Of a stretch of DNA of 51,133 nucleotides, positions 18,391-27,105 are shown piece by piece; position 1 is the stretch's first letter; the number at the start of each line of letters is the position of its first letter. A model generated the notes under the pieces. It saw only the letters and a list, made by a program, of their open reading frames with translations. It did not search any database and had not been told where the DNA came from. A program made the position numbers and the translations under genes. Source of the stretch: Nitrospira sp. Lineage in GTDB: Bacteria; Nitrospirota; Nitrospiria; Nitrospirales; Nitrospiraceae. The stretch covers positions 1-51,133 of the forward strand of contig JAOUHD010000005.1 of assembly GCA_029865345.1 (NCBI GenBank). The letters run 5' to 3'.

Positions 18391-19142
18391 GCAGCTGGAT
18401 CGGCGTCGGTCAGAGCGAGATCGGACTCGTGCGCACCCTGAACCAGGATGCGTTCGCCGTCCTCGATGAAGTGGGTGTCTGGGCCGTCGCGGATGGAATG
18501 GGTGGTCATGTTGGTGGCGAAGTCGCCGCTCAAATGGCCATTGCAACCATACAAGCCGAAGCACGAACAACAAGCACTCTGCTTTATAACGATCAAGCAT
18601 CCTCCGTAGAGGTGTTAACAGACCTGATCAGCCGAGCACATGACGCGATTCTCAATCAGGCTCGATCAAAATCCAAGCTGAAAGGGATGGGCACGACCAT
18701 CGTGCTACTGGCGATCGTCTCCGGCCCCGCCCCGCTTGCCTACCTCGCCCATGTCGGCGACAGTCGTGCCTATCGGTTTCGATCCGGCACGTTGACCCCT
18801 CTAACCAAAGACCATACGTTGATCGAAAAATACCTGGAACGCGGTATCCTCACGGTAGAAACGGCGAAAACTCATCCAGAACGACATGTGTTGACACGTG
18901 CCTTGGGGATCGGCTCAACGGTGAAACCAACCGTCACGGCCTTTCCCCTACTCCCTGAGGACTTGGTCCTGCTTTGCTCGGATGGGCTGACCAAAATGTT
19001 GGAGGACGAAGAGATCCGTACCGTGTTCGCTGCAGGCGAGCTCGACCCAACTCAGGTCTGCAACCGCCTCGTCACCGCAGCGCTCGATCGGGGAGGCGAA
19101 GATAACGTCACTGTGGTAGTGGTCGCGCCTCGTTGCTCCTGA
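18387..19142 (+). CDS. PP2C-family Ser/Thr phosphatase
   Basis: A 251-residue Mn/Mg-dependent protein phosphatase without extra domains. All PP2C motifs are present: TLNQDAF, VADGMGGHVGGE, GMGTTIV, HVGDSRAYRF, LTKDHTL, LCSDGLT and GGEDNVTVVVV. Such enzymes usually reverse Hanks-type kinases, but no kinase gene is in the window. The start codon overlaps the stop of the exonuclease gene (ATGA at 18387-18390). A hairpin with four T follows the stop. Confidence 0.93.
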   Translation: MSSWIGVGQSEIGLVRTLNQDAFAVLDEVGVWAVADGMGGHVGGEVAAQMAIATIQAEARTTSTLLYNDQASSVEVLTDLISRAHDAILNQARSKSKLKGMGTTIVLLAIVSGPAPLAYLAHVGDSRAYRFRSGTLTPLTKDHTLIEKYLERGILTVETAKTHPERHVLTRALGIGSTVKPTVTAFPLLPEDLVLLCSDGLTKMLEDEEIRTVFAAGELDPTQVCNRLVTAALDRGGEDNVTVVVVAPRCS

Positions 19143-19158
19143 CTCCACTTCGTTGTTG

Positions 19159-19186
19159 ACATGGCCGGTCAGGCCGTGTAGCTTTT
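19159..19186 (+). terminator. Probable terminator after PP2C gene
   Basis: An 8-bp stem (19159-19166 with 19172-19179, one T-G pair) with loop GGTCA is followed by AGCTTTT. It lies 16 bases after the phosphatase stop. Confidence 0.55.
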
Positions 19187-19234
19187 CTGGTCATCCTAAA
19201 CTTTTGAACCTTGTCATGAACATGGAGACCCTTT

Positions 19235-20110
19235 ATGTCCCGTCGGGGATCGTTCATCTGTGGAAGTCTATTCCTACTTATTGGTTTTGCTACCGTTGCG
19301 AGCGCCGGCGATCCTCCCGACCCCGAAACAGCCATTCGTCAAATGGTGCGGGCCAATGCGGAAAAAGATCTACCAACGCTTTCTCGGCTGATGGCACATG
19401 ATGCCGATATCGTCAGTTACACGGTGGGCGGTCGCAAGTACGTCGGCTGGCCTGAATTTGAACGAGAAATGCGTGAAGAATTTATCAACACGCAGAAGAT
19501 TGAGATCCCGATTACGGAACTCAAAGTCTGGACGAAAGGCGATTTGGCTTGGTTTACGATGGAGCTCGACTATACCCGCCATGTCGGCGAGGGATCCGCA
19601 ATGAAGCGGACGGTCCTGCCCCTGAGAGAAACCGGCGTCCTTGAACGGCGCGCCGGACGTTGGCAACTATTATCATGGCACGAATCATTCCGATCGGCTC
19701 AGCCTGGGGGGCCTCTTGCGTCGCCGTCAGCGGCAGCAGGCTCACAAAAGCTCGTCAGCACGACGACTGCCACCTTGCCTGATGTAAGCGGGGAATGGGA
19801 TATCCTCGAAGTCGAGGATGACAAACGCTACAAAGCGACGTTAGACAAGAATGGGAACGGACCCTACACACAACAAGGTGGACGGTTTGTCACAACAAAA
19901 ATTGAGAACCGACTGTGGCAAGGCACCTGGCACCAGCCCGGCAACGACCGCGAAGGCGGGTTTGAGGTTCTGCTTTCAGAAGACGGCACACAAGCCAAAG
20001 GAATCTGGTGGTACACACGAGTCGACACGAGAAAGAATATACCGCCAAAGGAACACGGCGGCACGTACCACTGGAAGAAGGCAACATCATCGCCGGCCAG
20101 CGCCCAATGA
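19235..20110 (+). CDS. Exported SnoaL/NTF2-like two-domain protein
   Basis: A 291-residue protein with a signal peptide (cleaved near VASAGD, residue 24). Residues 27-155 form an NTF2/SnoaL-like cone: DPETAIRQMVRANAEKDL, MAHDADIVSYT, YVGWPEFEREM, WFTMELDYT and WQLLSWHESF. A Ser/Ala-rich linker follows, then a beta-rich domain (SGEWDILEVEDDK, GTWHQPGNDREGGFEVLLSEDGTQAKG in parts). The C-terminal domain is not recognised. GGAG stands nine bases before the ATG. It is followed by another exported protein on the same strand (80 bases between), so the two may act together outside the cytoplasm. Confidence 0.72.
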   Translation: MSRRGSFICGSLFLLIGFATVASAGDPPDPETAIRQMVRANAEKDLPTLSRLMAHDADIVSYTVGGRKYVGWPEFEREMREEFINTQKIEIPITELKVWTKGDLAWFTMELDYTRHVGEGSAMKRTVLPLRETGVLERRAGRWQLLSWHESFRSAQPGGPLASPSAAAGSQKLVSTTTATLPDVSGEWDILEVEDDKRYKATLDKNGNGPYTQQGGRFVTTKIENRLWQGTWHQPGNDREGGFEVLLSEDGTQAKGIWWYTRVDTRKNIPPKEHGGTYHWKKATSSPASAQ

Positions 20111-20190
20111 GCCCGTTTGTTTTCTCTGAGTTATATCAAGACATCGGAGTCCGGTTTACCATCACCGCTTCACTTCCTCTGGGAGGTCTT

Positions 20191-21195
20191 ATGCGCAGGT
20201 CCCTCGTTCTTTTTATCTCTCTCTTCTTCATGATCTCATCAGCCTACGCTGATGGGGGCCATGAGCATCACGCCATCCCCACCCTGAAAAAGCAGGTGGG
20301 TTCAAAGATCACGTATGGAGAGAACACCGCGGTGTTAACCTTTGGCCCCATCGATCTCCCGACAGGCCATGGCGAAGGCGATATGGGCGATTCCATGCCG
20401 CGGTTCAACTTCCAGTTGCCCGAAGACAAGTATTTGATTGGATTCAAGTCGGCTCTTTCTACAGTCGATGGAAAAGAATTGCCGAGAAACTATCTGCACC
20501 ATATTTTGATGATCAACAACACCAAGCCTAGCGTCTCCTGCCCCGGTGAGCCGCTCTTCTACGGTGGGGCCGGACTCGAAATGTCGGAGACACAATTCCC
20601 CGATGGATACGGCGTCCAACTTTCGGCAACCGATAAGTTAATGACGGTGGTCGCGTTCTATCATGGAGCCCCTCCCACCAAGGACGTCATCGCAACGTTT
20701 ACGATGTATTTCGCCCCGAAGGCCAAACCGGTCAAAGCAATGGACGTCTATCAAGTCGGCGTCAACATCGTCTGTTTCACCAAGTTCGGTGATCGACCTG
20801 CGGATCAGACGGATGAAGGAATCGAAATCGGCCCGGGTGTCCAAGTCCGTACGGCTCCACTGAAGTTCAGCATGGACGGCTGCGTCAAATACGCGTATCC
20901 GCACGGCCATGATGAATTGCTCCTGATCGCCTTGGAAAATAAGACCAAGAAACAGACACTTCTCCGGACTATTCCGGATGCTGAGCGCGATGGAACACTT
21001 CGGGAATTCCTACCCCATCAAGTCTATAAAGACGGCCAGGGATTCCCCATCTCCAAAGACGAGGACTATGAGATGGTGATGGTCTACCACCATTCTCTAC
21101 AAAACACTGAAGCCCAACATGGGATGGGCAATTATCTGCTATATATGACGCCAGGTGCCTGCTCGGAAAATGGCAAGACTGCCGCCGCGCATTGA
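20191..21195 (+). CDS. Exported PHM/Nod19-like copper-site protein
   Basis: A 334-residue exported protein (signal peptide ending at SSAYA-DGG). The sequence NYLHHILMINNT followed by GGAGLEMSETQFPDGYGVQL recalls the HHxL and FPxG motifs of peptidylglycine monooxygenase-like folds and the plant SURNod19 family. Other histidines (HEHHAIP, YPHGHDELLL, MVYHHS) could bind metal. Homology is judged from motifs only. GGGAGG before the ATG at 20191 fixes the start; a longer frame from 20008 overlaps the upstream gene. A 14-bp inverted repeat follows the stop. Confidence 0.55.
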   Translation: MRRSLVLFISLFFMISSAYADGGHEHHAIPTLKKQVGSKITYGENTAVLTFGPIDLPTGHGEGDMGDSMPRFNFQLPEDKYLIGFKSALSTVDGKELPRNYLHHILMINNTKPSVSCPGEPLFYGGAGLEMSETQFPDGYGVQLSATDKLMTVVAFYHGAPPTKDVIATFTMYFAPKAKPVKAMDVYQVGVNIVCFTKFGDRPADQTDEGIEIGPGVQVRTAPLKFSMDGCVKYAYPHGHDELLLIALENKTKKQTLLRTIPDAERDGTLREFLPHQVYKDGQGFPISKDEDYEMVMVYHHSLQNTEAQHGMGNYLLYMTPGACSENGKTAAAH

Positions 21196-21202
21196 TCTCC
21201 CC

Positions 21203-21242
21203 TTGCAGGCCTGCCGACAAAGAACATCCGGCAGGCCTGCAA
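21203..21242 (+). terminator. 14-bp inverted repeat
   Basis: Perfect arms 21203-21216 and 21229-21242 with a 12-base loop, seven bases after the stop of the exported-protein gene. No T-tract follows. It probably ends the 19.2-21.2 kb transcript or slows its decay. Confidence 0.6.
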
Positions 21243-21498
21243 GCAGTCCGCAGTTTTCCCACCGTCCAAAATTGTCCATTCAAACAGCTCCGTAGCCACC
21301 CTTCCCCTACGAAAGAACCGGCCACCAGCCTGGGTTTCTCGTCACCACTTGTGGTATCACAATCACACTGTCTGTACTAACGCATCACACAGTATTTTGT
21401 AGCTGAGTTGCTTGATTGGCACGCGGCGGCAACATGCAGCAGCCCCGCTGAATGACCTCCCTGACCGCAGGCTTGCCCATAAACACGGGAATCGTGCC

Positions 21499-24400
21499 AT
21501 GCCGCAGAGTGAGCCTGTCACCATCCTCCTCGTCAATGCGATCGCCGAGGAAATCAAACTGGCCACGCTCACCCTCAGAAGATTCTTCCCAAACTGCCAC
21601 GTCGAAGCGGTCTACACCGTGGAGGAAGCGCTTCAGTGGGGACCTCGGGCATCATGGCAGCTCATCGTAATCGATGAGGATGTGATCGCCGAGCGCGCTG
21701 CGCCTATTTTCTCGGAACTGAAGCGGCTCGTTCCCTATACCACGCTCGTGCTGCAAACGGATCATGGCGATTTCACCACCACTTCGGATGCACTTCAGTT
21801 GGGTGCAGACTTTGTCCTCTACAAGAAGTCACCAGGCTTTCTCGCCGAACTCGTAGCGTATGCGAAAGGCGCGATCGAAACACGCACCATCCGTATGACG
21901 CTCAACCAGACGCAAGCACGCCACGGCCGTCTCATCGAGATACTGAGCGATGGACTCTACGAACTCGATGTGGAAGGACGGTTCGTGTATCTCAGCCCGC
22001 TCGCCGCTGACATGCTGGGCTACAGGCAGAATGAGTTGCTCGGCACTCCCTACTCCGCCGTCGTACCTTCTGATCAACAAGCTCTCGCTCATCATCGTTT
22101 CAATGACCGCAGAACAGAGCCGCGAGCAGCCCAGTGTATGGAAATTGATCTCCTCCGCAAGACCTCCGCTGACAAACCAGCCCATACCCGAGTCAGAGTC
22201 GAGATCAGCGCGAGGGGACTGTACGATGTGAATCACCGGTATCTTGGAACGCTGGGTCTGATGCGCGATATCTCACAACACCACCGGCAGACCAAGACCA
22301 TTCACCAGCTTGAGCATCAACTTCGTGAGTCCGATCAACTTCTCGCTATCGCACGGCGCGTGTCAACCTTATCAAAAACTCTGCATGCCCCCCACCGTGC
22401 GATTCAAGCCCAATCTCAACTCCTGCTCAAAACCATCCGTGATGCGCATCTGATAGAGCAAGTCGATTCGCTTGCGACGTACGCCGCTGAAGCCATTCAT
22501 CTAGGAAGCGAACTCATCCAGACCGCGACGGACATCGTTATCCGCCGGGACACCATCAACGACATCATCGAGGCCGTCCTGATCTCCGCTCAACCTCCCC
22601 TCACAACCACCGATTGGATTGAACGGGCATATGGACAGAATCTTCCGCCCTTCACCGGAAGCCTCAACTCCATGATGGATCTCGTGGGCATGCTCCTCTC
22701 ACATGCCCACCGCTATATGGCAGCTATGGGAAACCCTCATCGACTACGAGTCAGTACCAGGGCAATCAGCCCAACTGGATCCCCTGACCAAGAGACAGCC
22801 ACGATTCCACAGACAACGGCCACCGAATTCGAAATTCACATCCAAGAAACCGACATCATGGCCGAAGTTGAGGAACCGCCCCTGCAAACAACAACCGGTG
22901 ATCTCTTTGCGGCCTATGCGGTAATCAGACAGCTCGGAGGCCGTTGGGATTTTCAGGCCCCGATCAACGGTTTCTTGTCGATCAAGGTGTGGATTCCGGT
23001 GGAGCCACCTCCCTTACTGGACAGTCCCGCTGTCCCTGTACCCTCCGTGCTTTCTTCGGCAGGCGGCGCAGTCGAACGGAATGTCAAAGCGATTTTTCAG
23101 ACTGCGGCACACACCTTGCCGCCCGCACCCCTCTCCTTCACCCAACGAATGAAGCCTTTGCCTGAGCGCCGTAAATACATTCGAACGGCCGTCGCCCTCC
23201 CAGCACGCGTTACCATTGGTACTCGGCTACATGAAGGTATCATGGTCGATCTGAGCCCAAGCGGAGCCTCGTTGGAGGTCGAGGGTGCACTTCCATCATT
23301 TGAGCAACAGCCCGTCTACCTACTCCTGAAGACAGCCGTGAGCATCGTGGAACTAGATGCCACCGCGTATGACCGAGGAGCCCCCCCCAGGCAGACCGGC
23401 ATCGAGCGGCAAGCGTCCCGTCTTGCACTCAAGTTCAGCGCACTCAATGAGAACCAACGGAAGATCCTCACGCCATATATTGATGCAGCGCATGTAGGCG
23501 CGCTTACCATAACGGTCGAAGCTCAGTTTCCGCCGATGGATAAGGCAGGTGACCTTGCAGCAGCCTTTACTCAATCAGGACTGCCAGACACAGACTATCG
23601 TGAGACCGTGAGAGTTCGAGTCGCGCTGCAGGTCCACATTGAAACTTCTAACGCTGCAGCTGGACGTCTGTTGGGCCTCGTCACCAACTTCAGCAGAGGC
23701 GGTGTATGCCTACTCACGGAGCCGTTCCTAAAAATGACTGACGAGGTAGTTGCGCTTCATTTTTCTTCGATCAGCACTCGTACTCAACAGAAGGCACAGC
23801 AGCCAGAAACGCCAGACACAATCCTGCTCGGCCGCATTATCCATCTGACGCCTGATGCTGCCGCGCCATCCGAGCTAACACCAGGTCTATCGCAGCCGAG
23901 ACAGCGGATCGGCATCCGTTTTTCCCAACTGACGCCGTTTGCAGAACGGGAAATCACCCGCTTGCTTGCACAACATATCAGCTCCTCTCTAGACGTTGCC
24001 GACCCAGGTAGCCAACCAATGATCGTCAGCGATAGATGGGAATGCCGGAATACGCACGGTCAAGCTATTGCAGTGACGGTCGACCATGCTCGCCATCACA
24101 TGTCACCCGACACCCCAATCGCCATCGTGATCCCGGGATTCGGATCGACCCAAACTGATTACGTCCCACTCTCGTTTCACCTCGCTGCCAACCATCTGCG
24201 CGTGCTTCGCTATGACCACTCGAACCATGTCGGCCACAGCGAGGGCAGTGTCCTACACATCACTCTAAGCAGCATACAGACTGATCTCCAGAGCGTTCTG
24301 GAACTTGTCCATACCACATGGCCCACCGCTCCAGTCACTCTCCTGGCCGAGGATATTGCTGCGCGAGTGGTGATAAAAGTTATAGCCCGGAGCACAACAG

Positions 24401-25710
24401 CTCATCAGCTTTTCCTGTTGAATCCTGTCCTCGACCTTGAAGCCGCTCTGTCTACCATCACTTGCGCCAATGTCATTGAAACCTACCGGCAAGGCCATCG
24501 TCGGGGCATGGTCAATCTCTGGGGTCTCAATGTCAACTTCGACCAATTTGTCGGCGATGCGATCACAGGAGGGTATGTCGACTTAGCCTCGTTACCGGTT
24601 GAGCTCGCGCAACTGGTCACTCCGCCAATTATTCTCGCCTCTCCCAGAAAGAACCGTCCCATTGAAGACATCTTCGGCCCTCAACATAAGCCTGTTCGTG
24701 CCATGGGAACCGCCTCACCCATTGTATCGCTGTCGGCCGACCTGTCCGGAGAATCTGATGACGACGAACATCGTGCCGAAGCCTTCAAGACGATCTGTCA
24801 GTTGATTTCGCCTCCCCTAATCAGCAGTCTTCCCTCGGCTCAGAGCCAGGAATCGAACCTCCGCGATGTGCATCAGCAACGGCAGTTGGAGCACGAGCGC
24901 ATCCGCCTTCGCCACCACGTCTCGCAAGCCACACGCAGCGCCCTATGGGGGGCTCACTTGGCCCATCTGCCTCAACTCGAACACTTGCCGGACTATTCGG
25001 CCATGACAAATGACCTATATCGCCGGTTCCTTCCCCTTGAACCAGGCATGACTGTCCTCGATATCGGCTGCGGTCAAAGACACTTCGTCCGTCTCATGTT
25101 GACCAATCAGGCCTATCGGTCGGCACATCACAGCAGACAGGCGACCGTCCCTCTCCGCTATGTCGGGTTGGACCAATCTGCCGAATCACTCAGACTTGCA
25201 GAACAGCAGCTCCATACATTCGCGAACGAATTGCCTAGCACGCTCCGGGCTGCCGTCCCAGCAGCTCAATTGATGGCGACAAGCTGGATGCGCACAGACT
25301 GGAATACACTGCTTCCTTTCACCAACGGATCGATTGAGCGCATTTTCTGCCATCTCTCGCTCTCCTTCACATCCTCACCCCTTCATTGTCTCAGACAGAT
25401 GCTCCGAGTCTTGCATCCGGACGGGACGGCCCTCGTGACCTGCCTTCAACCGCACACCGACCTCTCGACACTGTTTCGCCGTCAGCTGCTGTCTGAAGAC
25501 CACGATAAATTTTGGTCTCCGGCCCAGATCGTCCTTCACTATCTCGGCCGTCTGCGCGAAGCGATTTGCCATGGCTTATTGCATATCTATGAGCGGGATG
25601 AGTTGGCCCGTCTACTGGCTCATGCAGGTGCGGGCCCAATCCAGTTTTTCCCTGTCCTCGACAACCAACTTCTACTCGCCGTTGTACGGAAGACCAAATC
25701 TGTTGGGTGA
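21499..25710 (+). CDS. REC-PAS-kinase-like-PilZ-PilZ-LuxD-like-methyltransferase fusion
   Basis: A 1,403-residue soluble chain. Domains (approximate): receiver-like 5-125 (D59 kept, usual N-terminal acidic pair replaced); PAS 145-255; kinase-like 260-500, with lysine at the H-box histidine position (LSKTLHAP) and no clear ATP site. PilZ 1, 555-665, has RKYIR 558-562 and DLSPSG 584-589. PilZ 2, 700-830, has RETVR 701-705 and NFSRGG 730-735. Both match c-di-GMP-binding motifs. A LuxD-like acyltransferase fold, 870-1110, contains RYDHSNHVGHSEG. A class I SAM methyltransferase, 1170-1395, has VLDIGCG and YVGLDQS. The ATG at 21499 is chosen; a TTG 87 bases upstream is weaker. It is likely a c-di-GMP-controlled methyltransferase or scaffold (inference). 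Confidence 0.8.
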   Translation: MPQSEPVTILLVNAIAEEIKLATLTLRRFFPNCHVEAVYTVEEALQWGPRASWQLIVIDEDVIAERAAPIFSELKRLVPYTTLVLQTDHGDFTTTSDALQLGADFVLYKKSPGFLAELVAYAKGAIETRTIRMTLNQTQARHGRLIEILSDGLYELDVEGRFVYLSPLAADMLGYRQNELLGTPYSAVVPSDQQALAHHRFNDRRTEPRAAQCMEIDLLRKTSADKPAHTRVRVEISARGLYDVNHRYLGTLGLMRDISQHHRQTKTIHQLEHQLRESDQLLAIARRVSTLSKTLHAPHRAIQAQSQLLLKTIRDAHLIEQVDSLATYAAEAIHLGSELIQTATDIVIRRDTINDIIEAVLISAQPPLTTTDWIERAYGQNLPPFTGSLNSMMDLVGMLLSHAHRYMAAMGNPHRLRVSTRAISPTGSPDQETATIPQTTATEFEIHIQETDIMAEVEEPPLQTTTGDLFAAYAVIRQLGGRWDFQAPINGFLSIKVWIPVEPPPLLDSPAVPVPSVLSSAGGAVERNVKAIFQTAAHTLPPAPLSFTQRMKPLPERRKYIRTAVALPARVTIGTRLHEGIMVDLSPSGASLEVEGALPSFEQQPVYLLLKTAVSIVELDATAYDRGAPPRQTGIERQASRLALKFSALNENQRKILTPYIDAAHVGALTITVEAQFPPMDKAGDLAAAFTQSGLPDTDYRETVRVRVALQVHIETSNAAAGRLLGLVTNFSRGGVCLLTEPFLKMTDEVVALHFSSISTRTQQKAQQPETPDTILLGRIIHLTPDAAAPSELTPGLSQPRQRIGIRFSQLTPFAEREITRLLAQHISSSLDVADPGSQPMIVSDRWECRNTHGQAIAVTVDHARHHMSPDTPIAIVIPGFGSTQTDYVPLSFHLAANHLRVLRYDHSNHVGHSEGSVLHITLSSIQTDLQSVLELVHTTWPTAPVTLLAEDIAARVVIKVIARSTTAHQLFLLNPVLDLEAALSTITCANVIETYRQGHRRGMVNLWGLNVNFDQFVGDAITGGYVDLASLPVELAQLVTPPIILASPRKNRPIEDIFGPQHKPVRAMGTASPIVSLSADLSGESDDDEHRAEAFKTICQLISPPLISSLPSAQSQESNLRDVHQQRQLEHERIRLRHHVSQATRSALWGAHLAHLPQLEHLPDYSAMTNDLYRRFLPLEPGMTVLDIGCGQRHFVRLMLTNQAYRSAHHSRQATVPLRYVGLDQSAESLRLAEQQLHTFANELPSTLRAAVPAAQLMATSWMRTDWNTLLPFTNGSIERIFCHLSLSFTSSPLHCLRQMLRVLHPDGTALVTCLQPHTDLSTLFRRQLLSEDHDKFWSPAQIVLHYLGRLREAICHGLLHIYERDELARLLAHAGAGPIQFFPVLDNQLLLAVVRKTKSVG

Positions 25711-25811
25711 AACAGCCTTTCGGGTGTATACTTCTAACCTAGTGATGATACGTAGACTCGTTTCCACCACAACGAACTACGCGGACGGATACAACTTCGC
25801 GCACCACACTC

Positions 25812-27089
25812 ATGACAAATCATGCCGCTCCTCAATCGAACCCTGATCAGGCAGGCGCAGCTTCACTGCAACGACTCACGAAATTCGCACGGGACATAGG
25901 GCACCCGACAAGCCTTCCCATCATCGCAGAACGGATTCTTTCCGGCCTCTCCGACGCATCCCGGCACTCTCAAGGGCTACTGTATCTGCTTGATCGTGAG
26001 CGAGAATGTTTTCGCCTGGTGAATGTACCCACGCCGACTTCTTTAATAACCGCGCCTCCCGTCGTTCCTCTCAAGCACCCCCTCGTTCAACAACTGGCTG
26101 ATCGCCAGGACATCCTCGACTCGTCCGTGCTGGCCGACTCCCTACGCACGACATTGCTGGACAACACGGCGGATGCCCAGTTCGCCACACTTCCCATTAA
26201 TCTGGCCATCCCGCTGCTAAATCGATGTCAGTTGATCGCTTTCGTCGTCCTCCAATCTCAAAAAGAATCCACGGTCATCCCTTCCGATACCCTGGGACTA
26301 CTGACTGCTATGGCCCAGAGCGCCGCCAATGCGCTCGACTCTTTCCTGTTGTACGAGGACCTTCGGCAATCTCAAGTCCTCATGCGGCGAACTGATCGAC
26401 TGCGTTCCTTGGAAACCATTGCAGGGGGCTTCGCGCATGAAATCAGAAACCCCTTGACGTCGATCAAGACGTTCATTCAACTGGCTCCGGAACGGAAGGA
26501 TGACAGTCAGTTCATCGGAGAATTCAGCCGCATTGTGCTCGAGGACGTCAATCGGATTGAACGGTTGATTCAGGAGATCCTCGACTACGCTCGATATATG
26601 GAACCTCAGTTGACCGATGAAGATCTGAATGAAATCGTCTCGTCGTGCCTGTACTTCATCCAAGTGAAGGCAGACAGCCGCGGGATCAAGATTGAAAAAG
26701 ATTTGGCGCCGGAGCTTCTTCGTGGCATGTTAGATCGGCAGCAAATCAAACAGGTCCTCTTAAACCTGCTCTTGAATGCGATGGATGCCATTGGCGACAA
26801 AAATGGAACTCTTCGAGTACGGACCACTAGGCTCCCAAAAGTGGGCGGTGAGATGTGGATGCAGGTACAGATCGAGGATACGGGGCACGGCATCTCAGCT
26901 GAAAACCTTGACCACATCTTCGATCCTTTCTTTACCACGAAATATGCAAGTACCCTAAACGAAGGAACCGGTTTGGGACTGACCATTGCTCATCAGATCG
27001 TTCGAGAGCATCGAGGAGAGATTCAAGTTCAGAGTACGGAAGGGAGCGGAACAACCTTCCTCATCAATCTTCCCTCCCATCAAGGTTAG
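25812..27089 (+). CDS. GAF-domain sensor histidine kinase
   Basis: A 425-residue cytoplasmic kinase without membrane segments: GAF-like sensor (about 20-180), dimerisation domain with phospho-accepting H209 in GGFAHEIRNPL, and HATPase_c domain (NLLLNAMDAIGD, EDTGHGIS, FDPFFTTK, GTGLGLTIAHQI). All boxes are intact, so it should autophosphorylate. It is followed 16 bases later by an NtrC-type regulator with an intact receiver, its probable partner. The ligand of the GAF domain cannot be inferred. No strong ribosome-binding site precedes the ATG at 25812. Confidence 0.93.
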   Translation: MTNHAAPQSNPDQAGAASLQRLTKFARDIGHPTSLPIIAERILSGLSDASRHSQGLLYLLDRERECFRLVNVPTPTSLITAPPVVPLKHPLVQQLADRQDILDSSVLADSLRTTLLDNTADAQFATLPINLAIPLLNRCQLIAFVVLQSQKESTVIPSDTLGLLTAMAQSAANALDSFLLYEDLRQSQVLMRRTDRLRSLETIAGGFAHEIRNPLTSIKTFIQLAPERKDDSQFIGEFSRIVLEDVNRIERLIQEILDYARYMEPQLTDEDLNEIVSSCLYFIQVKADSRGIKIEKDLAPELLRGMLDRQQIKQVLLNLLLNAMDAIGDKNGTLRVRTTRLPKVGGEMWMQVQIEDTGHGISAENLDHIFDPFFTTKYASTLNEGTGLGLTIAHQIVREHRGEIQVQSTEGSGTTFLINLPSHQG

Positions 27090-27105
27090 AACGTAAGGAG
27101 CGCTT

